From: W0P28-013 sp964570565
GTDB lineage: Bacteria; Bacteroidota; Bacteroidia; Bacteroidales; Paludibacteraceae
NCBI GenBank assembly: GCA_964570565.1
Contig: CAZMYT010000003.1
Location: 282,507 to 346,506, forward strand
Direction of reading: 5' to 3'
Length of the DNA stretch: 64,000 bases
The notes below the pieces were generated by a model. The model worked only from the letters and a program-made list of their open reading frames with translations, made no database searches and was not told the DNA's origin. Position numbers and translations under genes: made by a program. Of this stretch, positions 1 through 9,028 are shown piece after piece. Position 1 is the first letter of the stretch, and each line of letters begins with the position of its first letter.

Positions 1-69
1 CACGATAAATTTATCAAGAAAGTAGAAGAGATGCTTGCAGCCAAAGAAAAGGAAATTATGACCGTATAA
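1..69 (+). CDS. frr: ribosome recycling factor, C-terminal end only
   Basis: The window opens inside this gene and only the last 22 codons before a TAA are visible. They read ...KKVEEMLAAKEKEIMTV, which matches the C-terminal helix of ribosome recycling factor from Bacteroidales, the protein that splits post-termination ribosomes together with EF-G. The call is supported by context, because frr commonly lies just upstream of rsgA in this group and rsgA is found 1.3 kb downstream. A hairpin terminator follows. The fragment is short, so the identification rests on the tail motif plus synteny. Confidence 0.75.
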   Translation, partial: HDKFIKKVEEMLAAKEKEIMTV

Positions 70-106
70 TACTTTGCGCAATACTAACAATAATATTCAA
101 TAACAG

Positions 107-155
107 ACAGATTCTACTGGTTATTATCATAACAGTCGGTAGAATCTGTTTCTTG
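107..155 (+). terminator. hairpin terminator after frr
   Basis: An 11-bp perfect inverted repeat (ACAGATTCTAC at 107-117 and GTAGAATCTGT at 139-149) is followed by a T-rich stretch. It lies 38 bp after the frr stop codon and before the next gene. Confidence 0.6.
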
Positions 156-187
156 CTTAATAGAATTCAAAAAGCGTGTTTTTAGCC

Positions 188-1339
188 ATGACAGATACAA
201 CCCAAAGAAGACTGTTTTTATTCATAATTAGTAGCTTATGGATAGGCATTGGCTTGCACGCACAAACCGACAGTATAGCAACCGTAACAGACTCTGTAAC
301 ACCGAACAAAATATCACGTTGGGATTCGCTCTTTGACTGGAATTTTTTAGCCGTGCCAACCATCGCCTATCAACCTGAAACCAATTGGTCTTTTGGTTTG
401 GCTGGTGCTTATTATTTCAAACTGAATGACGAAAAAACAAGCGATATTGGATTCGATATGGCTTATACACTGAACAAACAGTGGAATGTAAACGTATTGT
501 CAACCATGTATTTCGGAGGCAATAAACGTTGGTTTATGTATAGCAATGTGGGATTTAAACGCTATCCCGATTTGTTTTATGGCATTGGGAACCACACCAA
601 CCAACTACTGGCAACGCCCATTCATTATTCGTCGGACAATGTATATTTAACCGCACAACCACAATATTACATCACCGACCATTGGATTGTAGGAGCTAAT
701 ATAACTCTGCGTTGGGAACAAGCATCGACTACGGCGAACCTCGATTCTATTGGTACATTTTGCTCAACCTCAGGTTTAGAAAAACCTTATTTCATGGTTG
801 GATTAGGTGGCATCATTTCGTACGACTCGCGTGACCAACAATTTTATCCTTCACGAGGTATCTTTTTCAAAACTGTAGCCAGTTATTACGAACCGTATTT
901 AGGAAGCACTTACCGCATGGGTAAAATTTCTGCCGACTTTCGCTACTTTGTGCCTATTTATAAGGAGTTAGTATTCGGTTGGCAAGCTTCTACAGAATGG
1001 ACCTTTGGTGACGAAAAACCATTTCAACTACTGCCCACATTAGGCGGTATGGATGTAGTACGTGGCATACGCCGAGGCACTTGGAGTAATGATGTGATGA
1101 TGGCCTTACAAGCCGAACTGCGCATACCTATTTGGCGATTTTTGAAAGGCTCTATTTTTACCAGCATTGGCGATGTGTATAATTTAGACGATTGGCAATG
1201 GAGCACACCTAAAATAGGTTATGGAGCCGGCTTGCGGGTTGCATTAAATAAAGCAAAAGTAAATGTACGATTTGATGTGGCACGACAAAATTACGATAAC
1301 AACTGGAGTTTTTACTTGACTATAAAAGAGGCTTTTTAA
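188..1339 (+). CDS. Omp85/D15-like outer membrane beta-barrel protein
   Basis: A secreted outer-membrane protein of about 383 residues. Residues 1-27 form a signal peptide (RRLFLFIISSLWIGIGLHA, then Q). The rest is rich in alternating aromatic and polar strands. The C-terminal half carries a pattern typical of the bacterial surface antigen (Omp85 barrel) family: GGIISYDSRDQQFYPSRGIF, then GGMDVVRGIRRGTW, ending in a terminal aromatic residue. No POTRA domains are visible, so this is a stand-alone barrel of the kind common in Bacteroidota rather than BamA itself. ATG at 188 is preferred; an in-frame GTG lies at 176. It is followed by rsgA after 16 bp. Cargo or substrate is unknown. Confidence 0.75.
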   Translation: MTDTTQRRLFLFIISSLWIGIGLHAQTDSIATVTDSVTPNKISRWDSLFDWNFLAVPTIAYQPETNWSFGLAGAYYFKLNDEKTSDIGFDMAYTLNKQWNVNVLSTMYFGGNKRWFMYSNVGFKRYPDLFYGIGNHTNQLLATPIHYSSDNVYLTAQPQYYITDHWIVGANITLRWEQASTTANLDSIGTFCSTSGLEKPYFMVGLGGIISYDSRDQQFYPSRGIFFKTVASYYEPYLGSTYRMGKISADFRYFVPIYKELVFGWQASTEWTFGDEKPFQLLPTLGGMDVVRGIRRGTWSNDVMMALQAELRIPIWRFLKGSIFTSIGDVYNLDDWQWSTPKIGYGAGLRVALNKAKVNVRFDVARQNYDNNWSFYLTIKEAF

Positions 1340-1355
1340 AGGAATTTGAACAATT

Positions 1356-2267
1356 ATGACAGGATTAATTATCAAAAATACAGGTAGTGATTACGTGGTT
1401 CGATCTAGTGATGGTTCGAATAGCGTATGTCGCGTGAAAGGTTCTTTTCGTATCAAAGGGATAAAAAGTACGAGTCCTGTAACCGTAGGCGATCGTGTAG
1501 AGTTTGATGATACGGGATACATCACAGAATTGCATGAACGAAAAAATTATATAGTCAGAAAACCCACAAATCTATCGAAACAGCTACATATTATTGCTGC
1601 GAATTTAGATCAGGCTATTTTAATAATAACCATTAAAAACCCAGCTACGTCAACCACGTTTATCGATCGTTTTTTAGCTACTGCCGAAGCATATCACATT
1701 CCCACTATTTTGGTATTCAACAAAATAGATTTACTCAATGCCGAAGACGAAGCATATGTAAACGCCCTCATTCATTTATATGAAAGCATTGGTTACCAAT
1801 GTTTAAAAATGACAGCCATACAAGGCAACGGAATCACAGAACTGCAAAATACATTAGCTGGCAAAATTTCACTCTTGTCAGGTAATTCGGGAGTTGGCAA
1901 ATCGACCATTATCAACCAAATTGTACCCAACAGCTCTGCAAAAACAGGTGAAATATCTAATTCGCACCATAAAGGAATGCACACCACCACTTTTTCGGAG
2001 ATGTACGAAATCAGCGCAGATACGTTTCTAATCGATACACCAGGCATCAAAGGATTTGGTATGGTTGATATGAACGAAGAAGAAATCGGACACTTTTTTC
2101 GAGACATTTTCGAGGCATCAAAAAATTGTCGATTCAATAATTGTTCACATCGCCACGAACCTGGCTGTGCCGTATTACAGGCAGTAAATGAACATCGCAT
2201 AGCCACATCGCGTTACGAAAGTTACCTCTCTATTTTAGAAGATATTACCGAAGGAAAATACCGATAA
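1356..2267 (+). CDS. rsgA: ribosome small subunit-dependent GTPase A
   Basis: Circularly permuted GTPase that assists late 30S subunit maturation. The 303 residues show the expected order: an N-terminal OB-fold, the G4 motif NKID (about residue 122), the P-loop GNSGVGKST (about 176), the G3 motif DTPG (about 227), and a C-terminal zinc region with the Cys/His set CRFNNCSHRHEPGC. Length is normal for the family. The stop codon is directly followed by the ATG of the next gene, so the two are almost certainly co-transcribed. Confidence 0.96.
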   Translation: MTGLIIKNTGSDYVVRSSDGSNSVCRVKGSFRIKGIKSTSPVTVGDRVEFDDTGYITELHERKNYIVRKPTNLSKQLHIIAANLDQAILIITIKNPATSTTFIDRFLATAEAYHIPTILVFNKIDLLNAEDEAYVNALIHLYESIGYQCLKMTAIQGNGITELQNTLAGKISLLSGNSGVGKSTIINQIVPNSSAKTGEISNSHHKGMHTTTFSEMYEISADTFLIDTPGIKGFGMVDMNEEEIGHFFRDIFEASKNCRFNNCSHRHEPGCAVLQAVNEHRIATSRYESYLSILEDITEGKYR

Positions 2268-4205
2268 ATGGAACCTGTGAAATTGACAAAAAATAGTTTA
2301 CAACAGCCATTAATAGTGGTTGGTTGGAATTTTTTACTGGCAATGCTGCTCTTGTCGGCTTGCCGTATTTTTTTCTTTTTAATCTATCACGACACCTTTT
2401 CGGACGTCACTTTTTCGCATCTAATCACCATGTGCGCTGGAGGTTTAAGGTTCGATTTATCTACCCTGTTACTCTTCAATTCGCTCTATGCTTTGGTCAT
2501 GTTGTTGCCATTTCGATTTAGAGCCAACCGACTGTATCAAACTATCGCCCAATACATATTCAGTGTCATCAATAGCCTTTTAATCGTTATGAATTGCGTC
2601 GATATGATTTATTTCCCCTTTAACAATAAGCGAACCACCATCACCTTTTTAAGTGAATTTCAAAATGAAGGAAATTTACTTAAAATAATAGGTATTAGTA
2701 TGGTACAATATTGGTACGTCACGCTCTTTGGAGTTATCATGATTGCCTTACTGATAGTTGGCTATAAACGATATAAAGGCACTAGCAAGCAAAAAAGCTG
2801 GATATACTACCCGCTTCATATGGTAATTTTATTAGTTTCCATTTACTTTAGCGTCATTGGCATTCGCGGCGGATTTGGCGCCTACACACGTCCTATAAAC
2901 ATCAGTAATGCAGCGCAATACGTAAATAAACCGATTGAAAATGCGATTGTATTAAATACACCTTTCAGCTTCTTTGCTACCATTCAACAATCGGCATATA
3001 AAAGCCCCAATTACTTTTCACAAGAAGAATTACCAACTATTTACACGCCAATACACCAAGGGAAAACAGGCGAAACATTCCGTCCGATGAATGTGGTCAT
3101 TATTATTCTTGAAAGTTTCAATAAGGAATATATTGGCTACTTCAATCGTGACCTTGACCAAGGAACATACAAAGGCTACACACCGTTTCTGGATTCCTTA
3201 CTTGCGGAAAGTCGCACGTTTAAAAACAGTTTCTCTTCGGGACGAAAATCGATTGACGCCATGCCATCAACCTTGGCTAGCATCCCCATGTTCATTGAAC
3301 CATACATCGTAACGCCTTATGTGACAAATGAAATTTCGTCGATTGCCAAAATATTGAATAAAGAAGGCTATTATTCATCCTTCTTTCATGGAGCTCCCAA
3401 TGGTTCCATGGGTTTTCAAGCCTTTGCCAAAGCAGCAGGATTCAAAGATTATTTCGGCATGACTGAATATGGCAACGATGCCGATTTTGATGGTGTTTGG
3501 GCTATTTGGGACGAAGAATTCTTTCAATTTTTTGGGGCTAAACTGAACACGTTTCAAGAACCATTTGTCTCTACTATTTTTTCAGCATCATCACATCATC
3601 CGTATAACGTACCCGAACGATACGAAGGGAAATTTCCAGAAGGCACACATCCAATTCACAAATGTATTGGCTATTCCGATCATGCTTTACGCCTATTTTT
3701 TGAAAAAGCCTCGCATGAATCGTGGTACAACAACACGCTATTTGTTTTCACTGCCGATCACACCAACGTGCTAACACGCAAAGAATATCAAAATGATAAA
3801 GGATTATTTGAAATTCCTATTTTCTATTATCAACCCAGCAGCAAGTTACGAGGCGAAAGCAATATACCAACCTCACAGGTAGATATTTTACCATCCATTT
3901 TAGGCTATCTGAATTATCCGAAACCCTATTTTGCCTTTGGTAACGATGTGCTAACAGACACCACGTCGCATCACCGAGTGATTAACTACAACTACGGATT
4001 ATACCAGTTATTTTCGGATAGTATGATGTTGCAATTTGATGGAACAAAAACAACGGCTGTTTATAATTTCAAAAACGACCGATTCCTGAAACACAATTTG
4101 AAAGACACACAACCAATGACCAATGACGAACGCTTGTTAAAAGCCACTATTCAACAATATATAGAACGCTTAATCAACGACCAACTTACCATGAAAAAAC
4201 CATGA
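2268..4205 (+). CDS. LTA synthase-family membrane sulfatase-fold transferase
   Basis: A protein of 645 residues with about five N-terminal membrane segments (residues 15-220) followed by a large extracytoplasmic alkaline phosphatase/sulfatase domain. Signature elements are IILESFNKEY (metal-binding Glu), SSGRKSIDAMPS (nucleophile region, apparently Ser), and FTADHTN near the C-terminal metal site. Members of this family (LtaS/MdoB-like) transfer phosphoglycerol or phosphoethanolamine headgroups to envelope glycans or lipids; the substrate here cannot be read from sequence. The gene starts at the base after the rsgA stop and its last 4 bp overlap the next reading frame (ATGA). Confidence 0.85.
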   Translation: MEPVKLTKNSLQQPLIVVGWNFLLAMLLLSACRIFFFLIYHDTFSDVTFSHLITMCAGGLRFDLSTLLLFNSLYALVMLLPFRFRANRLYQTIAQYIFSVINSLLIVMNCVDMIYFPFNNKRTTITFLSEFQNEGNLLKIIGISMVQYWYVTLFGVIMIALLIVGYKRYKGTSKQKSWIYYPLHMVILLVSIYFSVIGIRGGFGAYTRPINISNAAQYVNKPIENAIVLNTPFSFFATIQQSAYKSPNYFSQEELPTIYTPIHQGKTGETFRPMNVVIIILESFNKEYIGYFNRDLDQGTYKGYTPFLDSLLAESRTFKNSFSSGRKSIDAMPSTLASIPMFIEPYIVTPYVTNEISSIAKILNKEGYYSSFFHGAPNGSMGFQAFAKAAGFKDYFGMTEYGNDADFDGVWAIWDEEFFQFFGAKLNTFQEPFVSTIFSASSHHPYNVPERYEGKFPEGTHPIHKCIGYSDHALRLFFEKASHESWYNNTLFVFTADHTNVLTRKEYQNDKGLFEIPIFYYQPSSKLRGESNIPTSQVDILPSILGYLNYPKPYFAFGNDVLTDTTSHHRVINYNYGLYQLFSDSMMLQFDGTKTTAVYNFKNDRFLKHNLKDTQPMTNDERLLKATIQQYIERLINDQLTMKKP

Positions 4206-5232
4206 AAAAACAGTTAGTCTTATTCCTACTTTTTGCAGGCATATACACACAGGTACATGCGCAAACGTTTAGTTACGATGTCGATTTTATAACCTACTTC
4301 GACAACCGCGAATATCAGAGTGCATTACAACCATCACAAACCATTTTTGGTACACGTCTTTCGCCCGAAATAGGCGCTATATTCAACGATTCGTTAGGCG
4401 GTACACACAAACTGATGGCTGGCGTTAGTTATATACAACCGTTTATTATCAATACAAACAAAGCGGATTTACGGTAAGTCTAGGCGCCATTCCTTACACA
4501 CATTTACAGCATGCACTACCCGATTATTTGATGAGTGATTCCATGTCGTTTGCTTATCCAAATATCCAAGGTGCCCTGTTTCAATACCAATCAAAATGGG
4601 GATTTGCAGAGTTTTTATGTGACTGGCGGGGTTTACCGAGTGCTACTACACGTGAAGCGTTTCGGTTGATAATGAATGGCCAATTTCATTACAACTGGTT
4701 TCTCGCTGGAGGTTATGGGCAATTAAATCATTTGGCTAATAAATCGAGCGATCAACCAAACTTGGGCGTATGCGACGATAGTTATGTCAATCCATTTATT
4801 GGAGTCGATTTTTCAAATAAAACGCCGTTCGATTCGTTATTCTTAAAACTTGGTTACTTGGTGGGTATGCAGCGCGATCGAAAACAGAACCGCACATACA
4901 CACCACAAGGAGCCACTATCGATTTGTTTGCGCGCTGGAAATTCTTAGGAATTCAAAATCGACTCTATGTTGGCGATAACCTTATGCCTTTGTATGGCAC
5001 TTACGGTACGTTGTTGAATCAAGGCAACGCCTTTTATCAGTCGCCGATTTATAACAGAACCGACTTAATGATTTACATTGTTCAACAACCATTTGTAAAC
5101 TGTTATTTCGCCTGGAACTTACACTATACCAAAGGTGAAAAACTAGGACATCAGCAACAATTAGTAGTTCACTTTAATTTGGATGCAATAAAACACAACT
5201 CAGGAAGATTACAAAATTTATTTGATAAATAA
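4202..5232 (+). pseudogene. frameshifted outer-membrane/secreted protein gene
   Basis: Two reading frames together look like one gene. Frame A (4202-4477) begins with a signal peptide (MKKQLVLFLLFAGIYTQVHA, then Q) and ends in SYIQPFIINTNKADLR before TAA. Frame B is open from about 4444 to 5232 and continues sensibly with YYQYKQSGFTVSLGAIPYTH, then NIQGALFQYQSKWGFAEFLCDWRG. The switch falls at about 4442-4447, where the coding sense of frame A fades and that of frame B begins; a few codons may also be missing there. I do not recognise a named family; it resembles an uncharacterised Bacteroidales outer-membrane protein of about 340 residues. It could be a real pseudogene or an assembly error. 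It overlaps the upstream gene by 4 bp and is followed by the kinase after 5 bp. Confidence 0.7.
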
Positions 5233-5237
5233 CCAAT

Positions 5238-6398
5238 ATGCCGATGACACGAAACTCATATTATTTCAAAATTGGAGCATGGGTAGTGGCGTTTATTATT
5301 GTTGCCACTTCATTACTCTTTACCAATCGCTTGGCGGAAAAACTAACGCTTGAGCAACATCGCAAAATGGAGATTTGGGCCGAAGCAATGCGTCAGTTTG
5401 TAAATGCCACAGAGGAAACAGAACATGTTGATTTTTTGTGGAAAATCATTGAAGAAAATGATAACATCCCCGTACTCATTGCCGACCAAGCCGACCAAAT
5501 AGTGACTTCGCGTAATTTTGCACATGTGCCAGAAGAAAATGCTGAGGCCTACTATGCCAAAGAACTAAAACGACTCAAAGGACTACGAAAACCCATTGAA
5601 ATAAGTTTAGGTGATAACCAAAAGCAATATATCTATTACGACGATTCAAATTTACTGAAACAATTGGCGTATTTTCCCTACATCCAATTGTCCGTTATTG
5701 CCATATTTTTAATTGGCGTACTCATGGCATTGGCCACCACTAAAAATGCGGAACAAAACCGTGTTTGGGTAGGCTTATCCAAAGAAACAGCACATCAATT
5801 GGGCACACCAATTTCGTCGTTATTAGCGTGGATTGAAATCTTAAAAAGCAATTATCCCGACGACTCCATGATTGATGACATGGGCAACGATATCAATCGA
5901 CTAAAAACCATTGCTGAACGCTTTTCTAAGATTGGATCAAAATCGGAATTTGAACTCGTCAGCATCAACGACACCTTGCGCCAATCGGTACAATATATGC
6001 AAAAACGGTCGTCACAAATGGTTACTTACACACTCACCGAAACAGAACCAACTATCCAAACACAACTCTGTGTCCCTTTATTTGAATGGGTGATTGAAAA
6101 TCTGTGTAAAAATGCCATCGATGCTATGGACGGTAAAGGCAGCATCCAAATAGAAACAACCATTGACGAACGTAAACACGTGATTATTGATATCACAGAT
6201 ACTGGCAAAGGCATAGATAAACGACAATTCAAAAGCGTATTCAAACCTGGCTATACCACCAAACGCCGTGGCTGGGGATTAGGATTATCCCTGGCAAAAC
6301 GCATTATCGAAGAATACCATCACGGTAAAATATTTGTCAAACAATCGGCTCTTAACAAAGGAACCACGTTTAGAATTATTCTTTCACAAAAGAAATAA
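5238..6398 (+). CDS. membrane sensor histidine kinase
   Basis: A two-transmembrane sensor kinase of 386 residues. Membrane segments lie near residues 10-28 and 148-170, enclosing a periplasmic sensing region of about 115 residues. The cytoplasmic part has an H-box ETAHQLGTPISSLLAW with candidate phospho-acceptor His186, an N-box NLCKNAIDAM, a G1 box DTGKGI and a G2 box GWGLGLSLAKR. No response regulator gene is adjacent, so its partner must lie elsewhere. It is the last gene of the run that starts upstream and is followed by a promoter for DUF177. Confidence 0.9.
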   Translation: MPMTRNSYYFKIGAWVVAFIIVATSLLFTNRLAEKLTLEQHRKMEIWAEAMRQFVNATEETEHVDFLWKIIEENDNIPVLIADQADQIVTSRNFAHVPEENAEAYYAKELKRLKGLRKPIEISLGDNQKQYIYYDDSNLLKQLAYFPYIQLSVIAIFLIGVLMALATTKNAEQNRVWVGLSKETAHQLGTPISSLLAWIEILKSNYPDDSMIDDMGNDINRLKTIAERFSKIGSKSEFELVSINDTLRQSVQYMQKRSSQMVTYTLTETEPTIQTQLCVPLFEWVIENLCKNAIDAMDGKGSIQIETTIDERKHVIIDITDTGKGIDKRQFKSVFKPGYTTKRRGWGLGLSLAKRIIEEYHHGKIFVKQSALNKGTTFRIILSQKK

Positions 6399-6491
6399 AT
6401 CCAAAAGATTGATTTTCAAAATATAAGCCGCTAAATTCAGGAAAGTTCGCGATAAAAGAAAAATATATTTCGTAAATCAGATATTTTTGCG

Positions 6492-6499
6492 TACTTTTG
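6492..6499 (+). promoter_or_regulatory. -7 promoter box TACTTTTG for the DUF177-rpmF pair
   Basis: TACTTTTG fits the Bacteroidota TAnnTTTG element. It lies 28 bp before the ATG at 6527, which supports that start over the in-frame TTG at 6497 inside the box. No clear -33 element is seen. Confidence 0.5.
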
Positions 6500-6526
6500 T
6501 GCCACTTTTTGATATCTCGTGTATCT

Positions 6527-7084
6527 ATGGCAAATTTAGACTGTTACAACATCATTTTCAAATCGTTAGAGATTGGTAATCATACATTTGAATATGAATT
6601 AGATAACAATTTCTTTAAGAGTCTTGAAGATGCAGAGATTGAAGATGGCTCGTTGAGTGCTGTAGTGACAGTACTGAAAAACGAAAAAAATGCTGAATTG
6701 AACATACAAATTGAAGGAACGGTTCAAATTCCATGCGACCGCTGCTTGGATGAGATGACACAAGAGATTGAAGTAGATGAAGATTTACTAGTTCAATTTA
6801 CAAATGCAGGTGAAGAAACTGAAAACACGCTGTTTATACCTGAAAATGAAGGCGTTTTAAACATAGCTTGGCATCTATATGAATTTATAGTACTCGCTAT
6901 TCCTATTATGCATACACATCCTGATGGCGAATGCAACGAAGCTATGATGGATAAATATAACCAGTACGTAGTACGGCACATCGACGAAGATCAAGATGAT
7001 TGTAAAACCGACGATGTAACAAACGAGAGTGATAGAACGGACCCACGATGGGACGCTCTGAAAAATATTAGTAATAACAACTAA
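6527..7084 (+). CDS. DUF177 (YceD-like) protein
   Basis: A 185-residue protein of the DUF177/YceD family, which is almost always encoded just upstream of rpmF and has been linked to 23S rRNA accumulation in other bacteria. The family core is visible: EGTVQIPCDRCLDEMTQEIE (pair of cysteines) followed by acidic stretches. ATG at 6527 was chosen because the promoter box overlaps the alternative upstream start. rpmF follows after 14 bp, so the two are probably co-transcribed. Confidence 0.9.
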   Translation: MANLDCYNIIFKSLEIGNHTFEYELDNNFFKSLEDAEIEDGSLSAVVTVLKNEKNAELNIQIEGTVQIPCDRCLDEMTQEIEVDEDLLVQFTNAGEETENTLFIPENEGVLNIAWHLYEFIVLAIPIMHTHPDGECNEAMMDKYNQYVVRHIDEDQDDCKTDDVTNESDRTDPRWDALKNISNNN

Positions 7085-7098
7085 AGAAATTATTTACA

Positions 7099-7284
7099 AT
7101 GGCACATCCTAAACGAAAACATTCAAAACAGAGAACCGCCAAACGTAGAACGCATGACAAAGCAGCAATGCCTACATTGGCTACTTGCTCTAACTGCGGT
7201 GCTATCCACATTTATCATACGGTTTGTCCGGAATGTGGTTACTACAGAGGCAAATTGGCAATCGAAAAAACAGTGAACGCCTAA
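7099..7284 (+). CDS. rpmF: 50S ribosomal protein L32
   Basis: A 61-residue basic protein beginning MAHPKRKHSKQRTAKRR, the hallmark of L32, with a zinc ribbon formed by CSNC and CPEC. Length is normal. In many Bacteroidales the fatty-acid gene fabH follows rpmF; here a strong terminator and a leucine-rich repeat gene follow instead. Confidence 0.98.
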   Translation: MAHPKRKHSKQRTAKRRTHDKAAMPTLATCSNCGAIHIYHTVCPECGYYRGKLAIEKTVNA

Positions 7285-7310
7285 TTGGTTTGAATGACAA
7301 AAAGACAAAA

Positions 7311-7341
7311 AATCCTCCCTAAATTTAGGGAGGATTTTTTT
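7311..7341 (+). terminator. rho-independent terminator after rpmF
   Basis: Perfect palindromic stem AATCCTCCCTAAA / TTTAGGGAGGATT (7311-7336) followed by a T-run. A near copy, with one changed base, lies at 8897-8927 after the next gene. Confidence 0.9.
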
Positions 7342-7519
7342 ATTTATATATACCACCAACCAAGCTACAAAGCTGTAATTAAAAAAGAATAATTTGCATT
7401 TCATACTTCGATGAACACATTTTGCCCTATGACACAACCAATACATACTATACCCAGAACAAAAATAGCACAGCTAAATTTTATCCAAAGCATTACAATA
7501 AACAATTATTTAGAAACAC
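7342..7519. other. AT-rich intergenic DNA before the LRR gene
   Basis: This is the bulk of a 312-bp gap between rpmF and the leucine-rich repeat gene. Apart from the terminator before it and the promoter after it, I see no conserved element or credible short gene. Confidence 0.5.
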
Positions 7520-7550
7520 TTGGAAACCTAAATAACTTATTTTACCTTTG
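7520..7550 (+). promoter_or_regulatory. promoter of the LRR gene
   Basis: A TTG -33 element at 7520-7522 is followed after 20 bp by TACCTTTG (7543-7550). This is a close match to the Bacteroidota housekeeping promoter. It lies 46 bp before the ATG at 7597. Confidence 0.65.
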
Positions 7551-7596
7551 AAATTTTATTAACCTCTTCTAAATTAATTCAACACAACTACTAACT

Positions 7597-8874
7597 ATGA
7601 CTTATACTGACTCCCACGGCGTACAATTCTCTAATGATGATGAAGAACTTCTAAAGTGTCCTGAAGATTTTGAAGGCAGCTATAGCATTCCTAACGGCGT
7701 AACGAAAATTTCTGAAAATGCTTTTGAATTTTGTACTCAATTAAACAGTATAAACATCCCGAACAGCGTAACGGAAATCGGTGAAAGTGCTTTTGAATTT
7801 TGTACTCAATTAAACAGTATAATCCTTCCGAACAGCATAATTAAAATTGGTAAATATGCCTTTTCGGATTGTAGTAGTTTAACTAGTATTGCCATCCCAA
7901 ATGGTGTAATTGGAATAAGTGAAGGTGCTTTTGAAGGTTGTAATGGATTAATTAGCATATACCTCCCAAAAAGTGTAACAGAAATTGGTGAAAATGCTTT
8001 TAAAGAGTGTACTCAATTAACCAGTATAAACATTCCAAATGGCGTGACGAAAATTGGTGATTATGCTTTTTGGGGTTGTGATGAATTAACCAGTATAAAC
8101 ATCCCAAACAACGTAAAAGAAATTGGTAAATATGCTTTTAGGGGTTGTAGGAGATTAACCTGTATAACAATTCCCAACAGTGTAAACGAAATTGGTAAAG
8201 ATGCTTTTAGTGATTGTAGTGATTTAACAGAGATATATGCATCAATATATAATACAGTATATGCCTCGGATGAAGGTGTAGTATTCAACAAACAGAAAAC
8301 GATTTTATTAAAGTGTCCAGAAGGCAAAGTGGGTAATTATTTGATACCTGACAGTGTAACGAAGATTGGTGAAAGTGCTTTTGAAGGGTGTGGTGGATTA
8401 GCCAGTATAACCATCCCCAACAGCGTAAACGAAATTGGTGAACGTGGTTTTAAAGGGTGTAGTAAATTAATCAGAATAAACCTTCCAAACAGCGTAACAA
8501 AAATTGGCAATGATGCTTTTGAGTTTTGTAGTAATTTAATGGAGATAAATGTCTCATCACGTAATACGGTTTACGCCTCAGATGAAGGTGTAATATTTAA
8601 CAAACAGAAAACGATTTTAGTTATGTGCCCTCAAAATAAAGTAGAAAGTTATTTAATCCCAAAAGGAGTAACGGAAATTGGTGAAAATGCTTTTAATTAT
8701 TGCACTGAATTAACCAGTATAACCATCCCTAATAGCGTAACAAAAATCGGTATAGATGCTTTGCGGGGTTGTAAATATCTTAAATACATTTTTATACCAA
8801 AAGAAACTACTACCAAGTTTATACGATGTGGATTGAGTGAGTATCAACACCTGCTTGTAGAAAAAGATATCTAA
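7597..8874 (+). CDS. BspA-like leucine-rich repeat protein (LRR_5)
   Basis: A 425-residue protein built almost entirely of about 23-residue LRR_5 repeats of the type (T)SITIPNSVTEIGE.AF.GC, around 14 units. Two non-repeat inserts containing TVYASDEGV.FNKQKTIL.CP interrupt the array. Such repeats (BspA family of Treponema, Tannerella and gut Bacteroidota) mediate binding to proteins or cells when exported. This copy begins MTYTDSHGVQFSNDDEELLK and shows no signal peptide, lipobox or C-terminal sorting domain, so it may be cytoplasmic or a truncated derivative. It has its own promoter and terminator. Function unknown. Confidence 0.85.
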   Translation: MTYTDSHGVQFSNDDEELLKCPEDFEGSYSIPNGVTKISENAFEFCTQLNSINIPNSVTEIGESAFEFCTQLNSIILPNSIIKIGKYAFSDCSSLTSIAIPNGVIGISEGAFEGCNGLISIYLPKSVTEIGENAFKECTQLTSINIPNGVTKIGDYAFWGCDELTSINIPNNVKEIGKYAFRGCRRLTCITIPNSVNEIGKDAFSDCSDLTEIYASIYNTVYASDEGVVFNKQKTILLKCPEGKVGNYLIPDSVTKIGESAFEGCGGLASITIPNSVNEIGERGFKGCSKLIRINLPNSVTKIGNDAFEFCSNLMEINVSSRNTVYASDEGVIFNKQKTILVMCPQNKVESYLIPKGVTEIGENAFNYCTELTSITIPNSVTKIGIDALRGCKYLKYIFIPKETTTKFIRCGLSEYQHLLVEKDI

Positions 8875-8896
8875 CAGTAACTAAATGTTAATTAAA

Positions 8897-8927
8897 AATC
8901 CTTCCTAAATTTAGGGAGGATTTTTTT
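8897..8927 (+). terminator. terminator after the LRR gene, near copy of the rpmF terminator
   Basis: Stem AATCCTTCCTAAA / TTTAGGGAGGATT (8897-8922) with a T-run. It differs from the rpmF terminator at one base in the left arm, giving a G-T pair. Confidence 0.88.
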
Positions 8928-9001
8928 AATTTATAGTAAATTGCTACCACGTTTAATAGTATGAAAGACGACCCAAGAGAACACCGTGGGCAAAAAAAGT
9001 G

Positions 9002-9009
9002 TATATTTG
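9002..9009 (+). promoter_or_regulatory. -7 box TATATTTG for mrp-proC
   Basis: TATATTTG lies 19 bp before the mrp ATG. No convincing -33 element is seen, so this is supported only by the -7 match and its position. Confidence 0.45.
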
Positions 9010-9028
9010 CAAAAAAAATAGTTGACTT

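Noticed and set aside
4528..5232. Second half of the frameshifted gene as an independent gene starting at TTG 4528
   Set aside because: The frame is open and protein-like back to about 4444, it would lack an export signal, and the signal peptide sits on the other fragment.
7123..7446. Minus-strand frame opposite rpmF
   Set aside because: It crosses the rpmF gene and its terminator and shows no protein-like composition; it is a shadow of L32 coding.
7597..8874. Regular repeats resembling a CRISPR array
   Set aside because: The repeats are in-frame 69-bp LRR codon repeats within one open reading frame, with no unique spacers.
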